Assembly (NCBI RefSeq): GCF_947500125.1
Contig: NZ_CANMRA010000004.1
Span: forward strand, 1 to 64,000
From: an uncultured Kocuria sp.
GTDB taxonomy: Bacteria > Actinomycetota > Actinomycetes > Actinomycetales > Micrococcaceae
Direction of reading: 5' to 3'
Length of the DNA: 64,000 bases
This document shows positions 8,322-16,475 of the stretch, piece by piece; position 1 is the first letter of the stretch, and every line of letters begins with the position of its first letter. Under the pieces are notes generated by a model, which saw only the letters and a program-made list of their open reading frames with translations, was not told where the DNA came from and did not search any database. The position numbers were made by a program, and so were the translations under genes.

Positions 8322-8905
8322 CGCAGCGCCTCCGTCCCGCCGCCCAGGCCCTCCGACTGTGGGGCCCGCGCCAGTGGGGCATCGCCGTGCTCGCGGGCCT
8401 CGCCACCGCCCTGGTCCTGGGCCTGGCCACCGTGCTCATCCCCAACAGCATCTTCAGCCGCGAGATCCCGCCGGTGTGGTGGAACTATCCCGTCTGGATC
8501 GCCACCTCGGCGCTCACCGGTGTCCTCGTGGCCTCCTACGTCTCGCCCGTCGCCGGCGGCACCCCGCTCCCCGACGACGACGTCGCCGCGGCCACCGTGG
8601 CCCGTGCCGTCGAGTCCGGCGAGCGCCGCAGCGCCCGGGTGGGCGCGGTCGGCGCGTTCGCGGCCTGGTTCGCCGTGGGCTGCCCGGTCTGCAACAAGCT
8701 CGCGCTGCTGGCCCTGGGGTCCACGGGGGCTCTGACCTGGTTCGCGCCCGTCCAGCCGTGGCTGGGGGCGCTGGCGCTGGCCCTGAGCGCGTTCGCCGTG
8801 GTCCACCGCCTCGCCGGGCAGATGACGTGCCCCGTGAACCTGCCGGTCAGCACCGCGAAGAACGCGGTGGTCCCGTCCGCGTCCGAGGCCCCGGATGAGC
8901 GGTAG
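8318..8905 (+). CDS. Small membrane protein with a conserved GCPVCNK motif
   Basis: A 195-residue membrane protein with about four helices (roughly 18-42, 55-75, 105-130 and 140-160). After helix 3 it has G-C-P-V-C-N-K-L-A-L-L-A-L-G, a CxxC pair at the membrane edge, and a further Cys in QMTCPVNLPVS. I do not recognise a characterised family. CxxC pairs in such settings bind soft metals or carry out thiol-disulfide exchange. The start overlaps the stop of the arsenite-efflux-like carrier (ATGA), so they are one operon and probably one function, for instance handling trivalent arsenic or another thiophilic ion. Confidence 0.7.
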   Translation: MTQRLRPAAQALRLWGPRQWGIAVLAGLATALVLGLATVLIPNSIFSREIPPVWWNYPVWIATSALTGVLVASYVSPVAGGTPLPDDDVAAATVARAVESGERRSARVGAVGAFAAWFAVGCPVCNKLALLALGSTGALTWFAPVQPWLGALALALSAFAVVHRLAGQMTCPVNLPVSTAKNAVVPSASEAPDER

Positions 8906-8929
8906 GTCCGGGCGGGAACGGCGCCGGTC

Positions 8930-9538
8930 TCAGGCCGCCGGGTAGGGCTCGGTGCGCAGCAGCCGCGCCAGGTGCGCGGCGTTGCGGGCGGCTCCGGCCG
9001 TGGTGGCCGCGATCTTCTCCGGCACCTGGTCGAGGTCCTGGTAGTCCACGGACTGCATGGCCTCGCCCACCCAGTACGTCCCGGCCTGCGCCGGGACGGT
9101 GAAGCCGATGTCGCTCAGGCCCTGCGTCAGGTCGGCGATCGTCTTGTGGGCGCCGTCCTCGTTGCCCACCACGGCCACGATCGCGGTCCTGTCGTACATG
9201 ATGGGCCGGCCCTGCTCGTCGGTCTCGGCGAGGTCCGCGTCGAGGCGCTCGAGCACCCGCTGGGCGATGCTGCAGGGGTGGCCCATCCAGATGGGGGTCG
9301 CGAGCACCAGGATGTCGGCGTCGAGGACCTGCTGCCGCAGCGCCGGCCACTCGTCCCCCTCGCCCATGTCCACCTGCACGCCCGGCTTCACGTCGTGGTC
9401 GACCACCCGGACCGAGGAGGTGCGCACCCCGTGCTGCTCGAGCTGCTCCAGCACGTGGCGGGCCATCAGCTCGCTGCTCGAGGGCTTCGGCGAGGGGGTC
9501 AGTGTGCAGACGAGGGCGACGGCGGAGAGCTGGTGCAC
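8930..9538 (-). CDS. Flavodoxin-like NAD(P)H-dependent FMN reductase
   Basis: A 202-residue cytosolic flavoprotein of the NADPH-dependent FMN reductase / flavodoxin fold family. The phosphate-binding loop follows strand 1 (CTLTPSPKPSSSE). The second flavin loop is LVLATPIWMGHPCSIAQRVLER, and VVGNEDGAHKT comes after the next strand. It would bind FMN and reduce quinones, metals or other acceptors. It is convergent with the two preceding genes and divergent from the stress protein at 9706. The ATG at 9538 follows GAAGGACGTTCCC. A link to the arsenic-like operon is possible but only positional. Confidence 0.82.
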   Translation of the reverse strand: MHQLSAVALVCTLTPSPKPSSSELMARHVLEQLEQHGVRTSSVRVVDHDVKPGVQVDMGEGDEWPALRQQVLDADILVLATPIWMGHPCSIAQRVLERLDADLAETDEQGRPIMYDRTAIVAVVGNEDGAHKTIADLTQGLSDIGFTVPAQAGTYWVGEAMQSVDYQDLDQVPEKIAATTAGAARNAAHLARLLRTEPYPAA

Positions 9539-9705
9539 GGGAACGTCCTTCCGGGGCGGAACTGGCGTCGGGTCGGTGTCCGCTCCAACCTATCCGGGAC
9601 CGATCCGCCGGGCATCCCCCTCGTGCGAGGCGCCCCGCGTTCATAGACTGGCCCTCCGTGCCGCGGATCCGCAGTTCGGATGTCGACCAGAGAAGGGACC
9701 TCCCC

Positions 9706-10191
9706 ATGACCGACCAGGACGACGGCGCCGCCAAGGTGCGCGAGCTCATCAAGAACACCCGGATCGCCATGCTCACCCACGCGGACGAGCACGGGAACCT
9801 GATCTCCAAGCCGATGGCCACGCAGGACGTGGACTTCGACGGCACCGTCTACTTCATCGCCGTGCGCACCTCGGACCAGGTCCAGGACCTGCAGCAGCGG
9901 CCCGCCGTGAACGTCGCCTACTCCGGGGACGGCGCCTGGGTCTCGCTGACCGGGACGGCGCTGGTGCTCAACGACGAGGCGAAGCTCAAGGAGCTGTGGG
10001 ACAGCTTCACCGGCTCCTGGCTCGAGGGCGGACCCGAGAACCCGGACAACGTCCTCATCGAGGTCACCGGCCGCTCCGCCGAGTACTGGGACACCCCCGG
10101 CGGGGGCAAGGTCACCCAGGTGGCCAACCTCGTGAAGGCCAAGGTCACCGGCGACACGGTCAAGGGCGACAAGGGCGTCGTCGACCTCTGA
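9706..10191 (+). CDS. General stress protein 26-like flavin-binding protein
   Basis: A 161-residue protein of the pyridoxamine 5'-phosphate oxidase-like split-barrel fold. Features are KNTRIAMLTHADEHGNLISKPM at the start of the barrel, a V-Y-F-I-A-V-R-T-S-D strand, and WDSFTGSWLEGGPENPDNVLIEV followed by A-E-Y-W-D, typical of general stress protein 26. These proteins bind FMN/FAD or a related cofactor; their physiological role is usually stress-related but not defined. The ATG at 9706 follows AGAAGGGACC. It is followed by a strong hairpin and so appears monocistronic. Confidence 0.85.
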   Translation: MTDQDDGAAKVRELIKNTRIAMLTHADEHGNLISKPMATQDVDFDGTVYFIAVRTSDQVQDLQQRPAVNVAYSGDGAWVSLTGTALVLNDEAKLKELWDSFTGSWLEGGPENPDNVLIEVTGRSAEYWDTPGGGKVTQVANLVKAKVTGDTVKGDKGVVDL

Positions 10192-10215
10192 CCTCCGGGG
10201 GAGCCTCGCCTCCCC

Positions 10216-10258
10216 GGGGCCGCCCGCTCCGCCCCGTACGGGCGGAGCGGGCGGCCCC
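10216..10258. terminator. Perfect 19-bp stem hairpin after the stress protein gene
   Basis: A 19-base arm starting GGGGCCGCCC is matched exactly by its reverse complement, with a five-base CGTAC spacer. It lies 25 bases after the stop of the stress protein gene. As usual in high-GC actinobacteria there is no long U tract. Confidence 0.75.
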
Positions 10259-10287
10259 GCCCCCGGGCGTGTCCCGGAGCCCGTTGG

Positions 10288-10293
10288 TAGAAT
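10288..10293 (+). promoter_or_regulatory. -10 element TAGAAT of a leaderless-type promoter
   Basis: TAGAAT is a near-perfect -10 and ends six bases before the ATG at 10300. No ribosome binding site precedes the ATG. Confidence 0.55.
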
Positions 10294-10299
10294 CCGGCC

Positions 10300-10482
10300 A
10301 TGAACACTTCACTGGTCCGCCCCCGCAACGGCAAGCTCATCGCCGGCGTCTGCGCGGCCCTCGCGGCCCGCTTCGGACTGCCGAAGTTCCTCCTGCGCCT
10401 GGGCTTCATCATCTTCGGCCTGGTGGGCGTGGGGGAGCTGGTCTACATCGCGCTGTGGATCATCATCCCCAAGGAGTCCTAG
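10300..10482 (+). CDS. PspC-domain small membrane protein
   Basis: A 60-residue protein that is almost entirely a PspC domain. It has a basic N-terminus (RPRNGKLIAGVCAALAARFG) and one long hydrophobic helix (about 34-56) ending in WIIIPKES. PspC proteins take part in envelope-stress signalling in Gram-negative bacteria, and in actinobacteria short PspC peptides are common with undefined roles. The gene stands alone, between a strong upstream hairpin and a truncated gene fragment, with a leaderless-type promoter. Confidence 0.85.
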   Translation: MNTSLVRPRNGKLIAGVCAALAARFGLPKFLLRLGFIIFGLVGVGELVYIALWIIIPKES

Positions 10483-10635
10483 GCTCCGCCCTGACGCCTC
10501 CGGCGCCGCCTCCGGGTCGGTGATCTCCCGCAGCGCCGCCCCTTCGTACCGGCCCGGTGCACGATCTGTCATCCTGGCACCCCGAGGGAGTGCGCGCCCG
10601 GTCGTGGCCGCGTCCCGGGGCGAGGAGGCGGGACC

Positions 10636-10799
10636 ATGAACAGCAGCACGAGCGGCAGCCGGACGGCCGGCATGAGCGACGACGACGTCTGGGCCGCGAT
10701 CGACCTGCAGCGCCGGCGCACGGCCGACCTGCTCGCCGGGCTCTCCGAGGCGCAGTGGGACCACCCGTCGCTGTGCCAGGGGTGGACGGTGCGGGGCGG
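10636..10799 (+). pseudogene. 5' fragment of a mycothiol-dependent maleylpyruvate isomerase-family gene
   Basis: After GGAGGCGGGACC and an ATG, the frame encodes MSDDDVWAAIDLQRRRTADL, a link region, then LSEAQWDHPSLCQGWTVR. This is the start of a DinB-fold maleylpyruvate isomerase-family protein, in which the x-S-L-C-x-G-W-T-V-R-D/H-V-V-A-H-L pattern normally continues into the first metal-binding His. Here the similarity stops at TVR and runs at once into GGADQT, only a few bases from the stop codon of the convergent ABC permease (10806). The remaining three quarters of the gene, with the metal ligands, are missing. This marks a deletion or rearrangement breakpoint. Confidence 0.7.
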
Positions 10800-10805
10800 G
10801 GCGGA

Positions 10806-11603
10806 TCAGACCATGAGGTCGCGCCGGGCGAAGGCGGCGGCTCCGCCGAGCGCCGCCAGCACCGCCAGGCCGGCCAGCAGCGCCAGGCCCGGCCAGTCGA
10901 AGCCGGTGGCGAGCGGTTCGGCGCCGATGTACCAGTGGAAGGGGGAGATCCTCTCCATCCAGGGCGCCTCCGCGATGGGGGAGAGGTAGCTGAGCAGGTA
11001 CGCGGCCACCGCGGCCGCCGCGGCCGCCCCCAGCGCGATCCCGCGCCGACCGGTCGCGGCCCCCACCGCGAACGCCACGGTGCCCAGGGCGCCCCCGAAG
11101 AGGAGCAGCCCGGTGCTCGCCGCGGCCACGTTCGTGGCCGACAGGCCGAGCTCCAGCGCGGCGGAGAGGACGCCGAGGGAGGCGCTGAGGGCGAGGACCA
11201 GCACGAGGACCGTCAGCCACAGAGCCGTCAGCCGCTCGGCGTAGATCCTCCGCCGCGAGACGGGGGCGCTGAGCTCGAGCTCGAGCGTGCCGTCCTCCTC
11301 CTGCCCGGCGACCAGGCGTGCGCCCAGCCCGATCGCGCACACCAGCGTGAGGACGGCGCCGAGCAGCGCGTACACCGTCGAGGTGACGTAGCCGGCCGCC
11401 GTGGTCATGCTGTCGAAGCCCATCGCCGTGATGAACTCCGACGGCATGGACTCGAGCATCGCGTCCATCTGGCCGCCGCCCACGCTGGGGTAGAACGCCG
11501 TGTACAGAGCCGTGACGGCCGCGACGGCGAGCGCCCACAGCAGCAGCGACCGCCGGGTGGTCCGCAGCACTCCGGCCAGGACGGTCCCGCCGCGGACGGT
11601 CAT
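10806..11603 (-). CDS. ABC-2 type transporter permease
   Basis: A 265-residue membrane protein with six hydrophobic helices, including helices at about 20-38, 70-95, 120-150, 155-175 and 240-258. The E-E-D-G-T-L-E-L-E-L-S-A-P-V-S-R-R-R-I-Y segment is the cytoplasmic coupling motif of ABC-2 exporters. Its start overlaps the stop of the ATPase gene by four bases, so the two form a two-gene exporter of the drug/lipid-export type. Substrate unknown. The 3' end abuts a truncated gene fragment, which suggests the pair arrived or was trimmed by rearrangement. Confidence 0.88.
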   Translation of the reverse strand: MTVRGGTVLAGVLRTTRRSLLLWALAVAAVTALYTAFYPSVGGGQMDAMLESMPSEFITAMGFDSMTTAAGYVTSTVYALLGAVLTLVCAIGLGARLVAGQEEDGTLELELSAPVSRRRIYAERLTALWLTVLVLVLALSASLGVLSAALELGLSATNVAAASTGLLLFGGALGTVAFAVGAATGRRGIALGAAAAAAVAAYLLSYLSPIAEAPWMERISPFHWYIGAEPLATGFDWPGLALLAGLAVLAALGGAAAFARRDLMV

Positions 11604-12556
11604 CGCCCGACCTCCGTGGCCCCGGCGCCCGGCGCCGGACGGGCCGGGCCGGTGGGCTCGGCCGGCTGCCGGTAGAAGTCCAGGAAGAGGTCCTCGAGCT
11701 CACGGTCCTCGGCCTGCCAGCGGACCACGCGGTGCCGGGCGGCCGCGGTCAGCAGCGGCATGGGGTCGCCGCGGAGCAGGCAGGTCAGGGTCACCCCGTC
11801 GGAGGGGTCGAGGACGGCGTTCTCCACGCCGGGCAGGCCCACGAACTCCGCCAGGGGCACCGGATCGGCGAAGCGCAGGAGCACCTGCTGACCGGCGCGG
11901 GCCCGCAGGGCCCGGACGTCGTCGAGGTCGACCACCCGGCCCTCGCGGATGATCGCGACCCGCCCGGCGACCTCCTCGACCTCCTGGAGCATGTGGCTGG
12001 AGAGGAAGACCGTGGCGCCGCCGGCGCCGGCCTCGCGGGCGAGGAGCAGGAACTCCCGCTGGAGCAGGGGGTCCAGGCCGCTGGTCGGCTCGTCCAGGAC
12101 GAGCAGCTCGGGATCGTGCATGAAGGCCTGGACCAGCCCGACCTTCTGCTTGTTGCCCTTGGACAGCGCGCGCAGGGGACGGGACAGGTCCAGGGAGAGC
12201 CGCTCGGCGAGCTCGCCGGTGCGCCGCCTGCCCCGGCCGCCGCGCAGGGCCGCGAGGTAGGCGAGGTACTCCCCGGCGCTCATCCGGGCGGGGAAGGAGA
12301 GCTCGCCGGGCAGGTAGCCGATCCGTGCGCGCAGCCCGGGCCCACCGGCGGCGGGCGCGGTGCCGAAGACCTCCACGCTGCCTGCCGTGGGGCGCAGCAG
12401 GTCCATGAGCACCCGGATGGTGGTGGACTTGCCGGAGCCGTTGGGCCCGAGGAAGCCGAACACCTCCCCGGCCCGCACCTCGAGGTCCACCCCGTGCAGG
12501 GCCCGGGTGCGCCCGTAGTCCTTCACGAGCCCGTGCACGCGGATGGCCGGTGTCAT
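11600..12556 (-). CDS. ABC transporter ATP-binding protein (ABC-2 exporter)
   Basis: A 318-residue ATPase. The Walker A motif is GPNGSGKST (about 38-46) and the Walker B with catalytic Glu is LLVLDEPTSGLDP. The signature loop is the variant LSKGNKQKVGL seen in ABC-2 multidrug/lipid exporters, and the switch His is in FLSSHMLQEVEE. The last approximately 90 residues form the accessory domain common in this class. It powers the permease encoded by the overlapping downstream gene. The ATG at 12556 fits the IRVHGLVKDYG start of the nucleotide-binding domain. Confidence 0.92.
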   Translation of the reverse strand: MTPAIRVHGLVKDYGRTRALHGVDLEVRAGEVFGFLGPNGSGKSTTIRVLMDLLRPTAGSVEVFGTAPAAGGPGLRARIGYLPGELSFPARMSAGEYLAYLAALRGGRGRRRTGELAERLSLDLSRPLRALSKGNKQKVGLVQAFMHDPELLVLDEPTSGLDPLLQREFLLLAREAGAGGATVFLSSHMLQEVEEVAGRVAIIREGRVVDLDDVRALRARAGQQVLLRFADPVPLAEFVGLPGVENAVLDPSDGVTLTCLLRGDPMPLLTAAARHRVVRWQAEDRELEDLFLDFYRQPAEPTGPARPAPGAGATEVGR

Positions 12557-12727
12557 GTCAGTGCTCCTCGACCTCGCGCACGCTCCGTGCTGACCGCATG
12601 ACCTCATCGTAGAACAGGGGGTCACGAACGGGTCAGGACCCCGCGGACCCATCCGCTCCGCCGTCGGCGCCGAACACCCTCGCGAGACCACCACATCGCC
12701 ACCACATCGACGAGGAGAGGACGCGTC

Positions 12728-13521
12728 ATGGCCTTCGACATCGACCGGTTCGCCGAGGAGTCCACCAGCCTGCACTGGGAGGACCTGGGGCTCGAGGCCC
12801 TGCGCGACGACCCGCTGCCCCCGGAGACGCTGCGCACGCTGCGGTACATGTGCGACGTCGAGTTCCACACCGTCTGCTACCTGCGGGACATGCTCGTGAG
12901 CCCCTCCCGCAAGGACCCGGAGGTCGGCACCTTCATGACCATGTGGAACCGGGAGGAGTTCTGGCACGGGGAGGCGCTGGCGCACGTGCTGTCCCTGCAC
13001 GGCATCACCGTGGCCTTCGACGAGGTCAAGGCCAAGCGGGTGAAGCTCGGCTGGCGCGACCGCGTCGGCCCGGTCAAGCAGTCGCTGCTGTCCAACATCG
13101 TGGGACACGACTTCGTCGCCGTGCACATGCTCTGGGGTGCGGTGAACGAACGGTCCGCCGCCGCCGCGTACCGGCGTCTGGCCGCGCTCGAGGACCACCC
13201 GGTGCTCGCCCCGCTGCTGCGGCGCATCGCCGCGCAGGAGACCAAGCACATCGCGTTCTACACGACCCAGGCCCGCGCCCGGCTGCGGGACAACCCGAAG
13301 GCGCAGAAGCTGGCCCGTCTGGCCCTGCGCACGGCCTGGCAGCCGGTCGGCTCCGGGGTCTCGACCGAGGAGGAGGTCACCCACGTCATGGGCCACCTCT
13401 TCTCCGGCACCGACGGCCGCAAGGAGATCGAGGCCATCGACCGCCAGATCGCGAAGCTCCCCGGGATGGCGGGTCTGACCGTCGTGGCCGACGCCCTGGA
13501 CGCCCGGGCGTGCCGGCGTGA
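12728..13521 (+). CDS. Ferritin-like di-iron protein, frameshifted at its 3' end
   Basis: The first approximately 260 residues form a four-helix-bundle protein of the ferritin-like / acyl-ACP-desaturase-like superfamily. All metal-ligand motifs are present: VEFHT, then REEFWHGEA with an ExxH spacing, then VNERS, then AQETKHIAFY with a second ExxH. It would bind two irons and act in redox or oxygen chemistry; the substrate is unknown. ATG 12728 follows GAGGAGAGG. Near 13508 one base appears to be missing in CCCGGGCG. Restoring it gives the ending GVPA and a stop at 13519-13521, which overlaps the next gene's GTG (13518) by four bases. As written, the frame instead runs on through the next gene to 14380 as Arg/Pro-rich sequence. 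Confidence 0.72.
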
Positions 13522-14330
13522 GCCCGACCGCCGGGTCCGGCGTGCACGCCTCCCGGTTCGACGTGCGCGCCTATGCGCGCGACCCGCACGAGCTGCGCCC
13601 CGCGGACCTCGACCTGGAGGGTCTGCGCGGGCTCGCGCCGGAGACGCTCGACGTGCTGCTGCACCTGTGGTGCGTCGAGCGCGGCCTCCTGGACCGGTTG
13701 CGGGACGTCCTGGTCACCCCCACCCACGCCGAGTCCAGGGTGACCGCCTTCCTCACCACGTGGAGCTACGAGCAGCACTGGCTCGCCGAGTCCCTCGGCG
13801 CGGTCCTGGCCGCCAACGGGCGCACGGCCCGGGAGCCCGCCGACACGACCGGAGGACGGATCCGGCGGGCCTGGGACGAGCGGGCACGGCCCGCGCTCGG
13901 GGCGGTGGCGAGCAATCTCCTGGGCGCCGACGTCACCGGGGGGCAGATGGCCGCCGGAGGGCTCGACGCCGCCGTGCTCGCCGCGGTCTACCGCCGGCTG
14001 GGCGCCGCCGAACCCCGGCTGGCCGGGACGGCCCGGGAGATCGTGCGCCTCAAGGAACGGCATTTGGCGTTCTTCGCCGAGGAGGCCGGGGCGCGGTTGG
14101 CCGCAAGCGTGAACGCGCGCCGGCTCGCGCGCTCCGGCGCGGCCCGGTGGCGCTGGCCCGGCACCCGCTACGGCGCCCCCGGGCCGCACCGGGCGTGGGT
14201 CCGCCGGCTGTTCGCCGATCCGGCCGCCCGTGCCGACCTGCTGGGGGTCGACCAGGAGCTCGCCGCGCTGCCCGGTCTGGCCGGCGCCCGACCGGTCGCC
14301 GCGGCGCTGGGGCGCCTCGAGAGGACCTGA
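13518..14330 (+). CDS. Degenerate paralogue of the upstream ferritin-like protein
   Basis: A 270-residue protein that aligns along its length with the preceding gene: LEGLRGLAPETLDVL matches LEALRDDPLPPETLRTL, VYRRLGAAE matches AYRRLAALE, and LKERHLAFF matches AQETKHIAFY. The metal ligands are largely lost: VEFHT becomes VERGL, REEFWHGEA becomes YEQHWLAES, and VNERS becomes a GGLDA-like stretch. Only the last ExxH is partly kept (KERH). It may be a metal-free partner subunit or a diverging duplicate. GTG 13518 overlaps the presumed stop of the first gene, so the two are probably co-translated. No stops or shifts interrupt this gene. Confidence 0.7.
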   Translation: MSPTAGSGVHASRFDVRAYARDPHELRPADLDLEGLRGLAPETLDVLLHLWCVERGLLDRLRDVLVTPTHAESRVTAFLTTWSYEQHWLAESLGAVLAANGRTAREPADTTGGRIRRAWDERARPALGAVASNLLGADVTGGQMAAGGLDAAVLAAVYRRLGAAEPRLAGTAREIVRLKERHLAFFAEEAGARLAASVNARRLARSGAARWRWPGTRYGAPGPHRAWVRRLFADPAARADLLGVDQELAALPGLAGARPVAAALGRLERT

Positions 14331-14348
14331 GGCGCCCCGGCGCGGGGC

Positions 14349-15134
14349 CTACATGTCCTCCTGCGGGGTCATCACCATGAAGACCTCCCGGTCGGGGCCG
14401 GCGACCACCGCCATCCGCCCGTACTCGAAGTCGAAGGGCTCCTGGCCGACCGAGCCGCCGGCCTCGCGCACGCGCCGCGCCGCGGCGTCGACGTCCTCGA
14501 CCTGGAAGGCCACCGACCAGACGGGCCGGGCGTCACCGGCCCGGGGGTCGAGTCCGCCGATGCCCCCGGCGGGCATCTGCCCGCCGGGGACGGTGAACAG
14601 GGCGTAGGGCATCTCGTCGTCGCCGATGTCCTGGTACGTGTAGCCGAAGACCGCGGCGTAGAAGCCCTGGGCGGCCGCGGGATCGCCGGTCATGAGGTCG
14701 CACCAGGCGACCGCGCCGGGCTCCGCGTACGCGTCGAAGCCGGTGTGCTCGTGGGCCTGCCACATCCCGAAGGCCGCCCCGGTGGGGTCGACCCACATCC
14801 CCATGGAGCCGAAGGGCCCGACCTCCATGGGCTCGAACACCGGGGTGGCCCCGGCCTCGACCGCCCGGGCGGCGTGGGCGGCGATGTCCTCGGTGGCGAG
14901 GTAGACCGACCACACGTGCGGGGCGTTCTCCATGCCCTCCATGGTGGGGGAGAGCCCGGCGACGGTCCGCCCGTCGAGCAGGGCGTTGCAGTAGCCGCCG
15001 TACTCGGGCTGGGACTCCGAGTAGGTCCAGCCGAGCACGTCGCGGTAGAAGGCCTGGGCGCGGCCGAGGTCGGTGGCCATCAGGTCCACCCAGCAGGGCG
15101 TGCCGGCCGGCCAGGGTTCGGTGTGCGTGGTCAT
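14349..15134 (-). CDS. Two-domain VOC (glyoxalase-fold) protein
   Basis: A 261-residue protein with two glyoxalase/bleomycin-resistance-type domains, about 8-125 and 135-255. Each begins with a W-V/C-D-L-M-T-x-D pattern and contains AQ-A/G-FY. Each domain has the FYxxVFGW/Y segment and an F-E-P-M/F-x-x-G-x-M stretch. Such tandem VOC proteins are often annotated as glyoxalases or hydroxylases (for example 27 kDa antigen Cfp30B-like) but most are uncharacterised. The ATG at 15134 follows GGAAGGACCCTCGTC. It is convergent with the ferritin-like pair. Confidence 0.85.
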   Translation of the reverse strand: MTTHTEPWPAGTPCWVDLMATDLGRAQAFYRDVLGWTYSESQPEYGGYCNALLDGRTVAGLSPTMEGMENAPHVWSVYLATEDIAAHAARAVEAGATPVFEPMEVGPFGSMGMWVDPTGAAFGMWQAHEHTGFDAYAEPGAVAWCDLMTGDPAAAQGFYAAVFGYTYQDIGDDEMPYALFTVPGGQMPAGGIGGLDPRAGDARPVWSVAFQVEDVDAAARRVREAGGSVGQEPFDFEYGRMAVVAGPDREVFMVMTPQEDM

Positions 15135-15361
15135 GACGAGGGTCCTTCCGGGGAGCGGGTGCAACGATGCCGCCGGGGATCCGGGGCGGGGCCCGGGGCT
15201 CGGGCACCACGCACGGTGACCTCCGACACGTTCCAGGCTAGGGGTCCGCTCGGACGCGGTAACCGGACCGCCCGCCACGCTCCCCGGTGCGCCGCCGGGC
15301 TCGGGGGCCTGCTCGGCAACGTGGTGCCCGGCCGGTGCGGACGGGGCCTCGGGCGCCGGCC

Positions 15362-16390
15362 TCAGGCCGAGCAGCAGCCGGCGATCTCCTCCGCGGAGAG
15401 ACGGCACTCGCCCACGTAGAACAGCACGCAGCCCTCCGGCAGCGGGGTCTCCCAGCCCGGGTCGAGCAGCGCGCCCTCGTGCTGGACGGCGAGCACGGTG
15501 GCCCCGAAACCGCGCCCCATGGCCTCCTGGACCCGCCCGAAGCCCTGGCCGGCCAGCCCCGCGGGCAGCCGGGCGCTGTAGGTGTTCCGCCCGCCGTGGG
15601 TCATCAGCTCGGCGTAGACCGCCGCGATGCCCGGGTCCTGGAGCTCTTCGGTCGCCAGCCGCGGGGAGTGCCACTGCACGCACCGCACGTCGTCGTCGAC
15701 GTAGGAGAAGTTCCGGGCCCGGCCCATGTCGCGCAGCGTCACGACGACGTGGGCGTCCGGGTTCACGTGCGTGACCGCCACGGTCAGCGTGAGCGCCTCG
15801 TTGTCGTCGCGCGCGTCGACGAGGACGCGCGCCGCGCGGTGCAGGCCCGCGCGGCGCAGCACGGCCTCGTCGGCGAGGTCGCCGCGGACGAAGCCGACGT
15901 CGGGGTGCTCGGGCATCGGGTGCTGCGGCACGTCCTCCCACGCGCACAGCACCATCGACCCGGTGCCGTCCCCGGTGAGCTCCTGGACGAGGCGTTCGGT
16001 GCGACCCGGCGTGTGGCCGAGGATCACCAGGTGGTCCGACATCTCGAGGTCGATCCGGCCCCTCATGCGCTGTCCCTTCGTGTTCTCGATCGCGGTGGCG
16101 ATCCGGGTGAAGATGATGGTCAGCGTGGCGATGCCGCCGATGATGACGTACACGCCGACCAGGTGGCCGCCGAGCGTGGTGGGGAAGAAGTCGCCGTAGC
16201 CCACGGTGGAGGCGGTGACCAGGAACCACCACCAGTAGTTCTGCGCGGCGGTGATCGGGTTCTCGGACGGCTCCGCCCAGGCCATCAGCGGCCAGCTGGT
16301 GAGGAACACCGCGGCGATGATCAGCAGCGGCAGTCCCCAGGCCCGCAGGCGGCCGAGCCGGCGGACCAGGCGGAACAGGATGAACGGCAC
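15362..16390 (-). CDS. Potassium channel with RCK/TrkA-N domain
   Basis: A 342-residue channel subunit. Residues about 20-105 form a two-helix pore module with the selectivity filter TVGYGD (about 62-67). From about 116 a TrkA-N/RCK domain follows (DHLVILGHTPGRTERLV). Its glycine motif is G-H-T-P-G-R rather than the usual GxGxxG, so nucleotide binding may be altered. A C-terminal part (about 235-342) ends in CCSA. It would conduct K+ across the membrane, gated by ligands of the RCK domain. The ATG at 16390 follows GACAGGAGACCACC. It appears monocistronic, 227 bases from the VOC gene. Confidence 0.9.
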   Translation of the reverse strand: MPFILFRLVRRLGRLRAWGLPLLIIAAVFLTSWPLMAWAEPSENPITAAQNYWWWFLVTASTVGYGDFFPTTLGGHLVGVYVIIGGIATLTIIFTRIATAIENTKGQRMRGRIDLEMSDHLVILGHTPGRTERLVQELTGDGTGSMVLCAWEDVPQHPMPEHPDVGFVRGDLADEAVLRRAGLHRAARVLVDARDDNEALTLTVAVTHVNPDAHVVVTLRDMGRARNFSYVDDDVRCVQWHSPRLATEELQDPGIAAVYAELMTHGGRNTYSARLPAGLAGQGFGRVQEAMGRGFGATVLAVQHEGALLDPGWETPLPEGCVLFYVGECRLSAEEIAGCCSA

Positions 16391-16475
16391 GGTGGTCTCC
16401 TGTCGGTTCGTGGGGCGCCCCCGACGACCCTACGCCGGTCCGCGCCCGCGGCCACCACCGCGTGGCCCGGCGGCG

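Noticed and set aside
13522-14380. C-terminal extension of the first ferritin-like protein to 550 residues
   Set aside because: The sequence after about residue 260 is an Arg/Pro-rich shadow of the second gene. One missing base explains it, and the repaired end overlaps the next start in the manner usual here.
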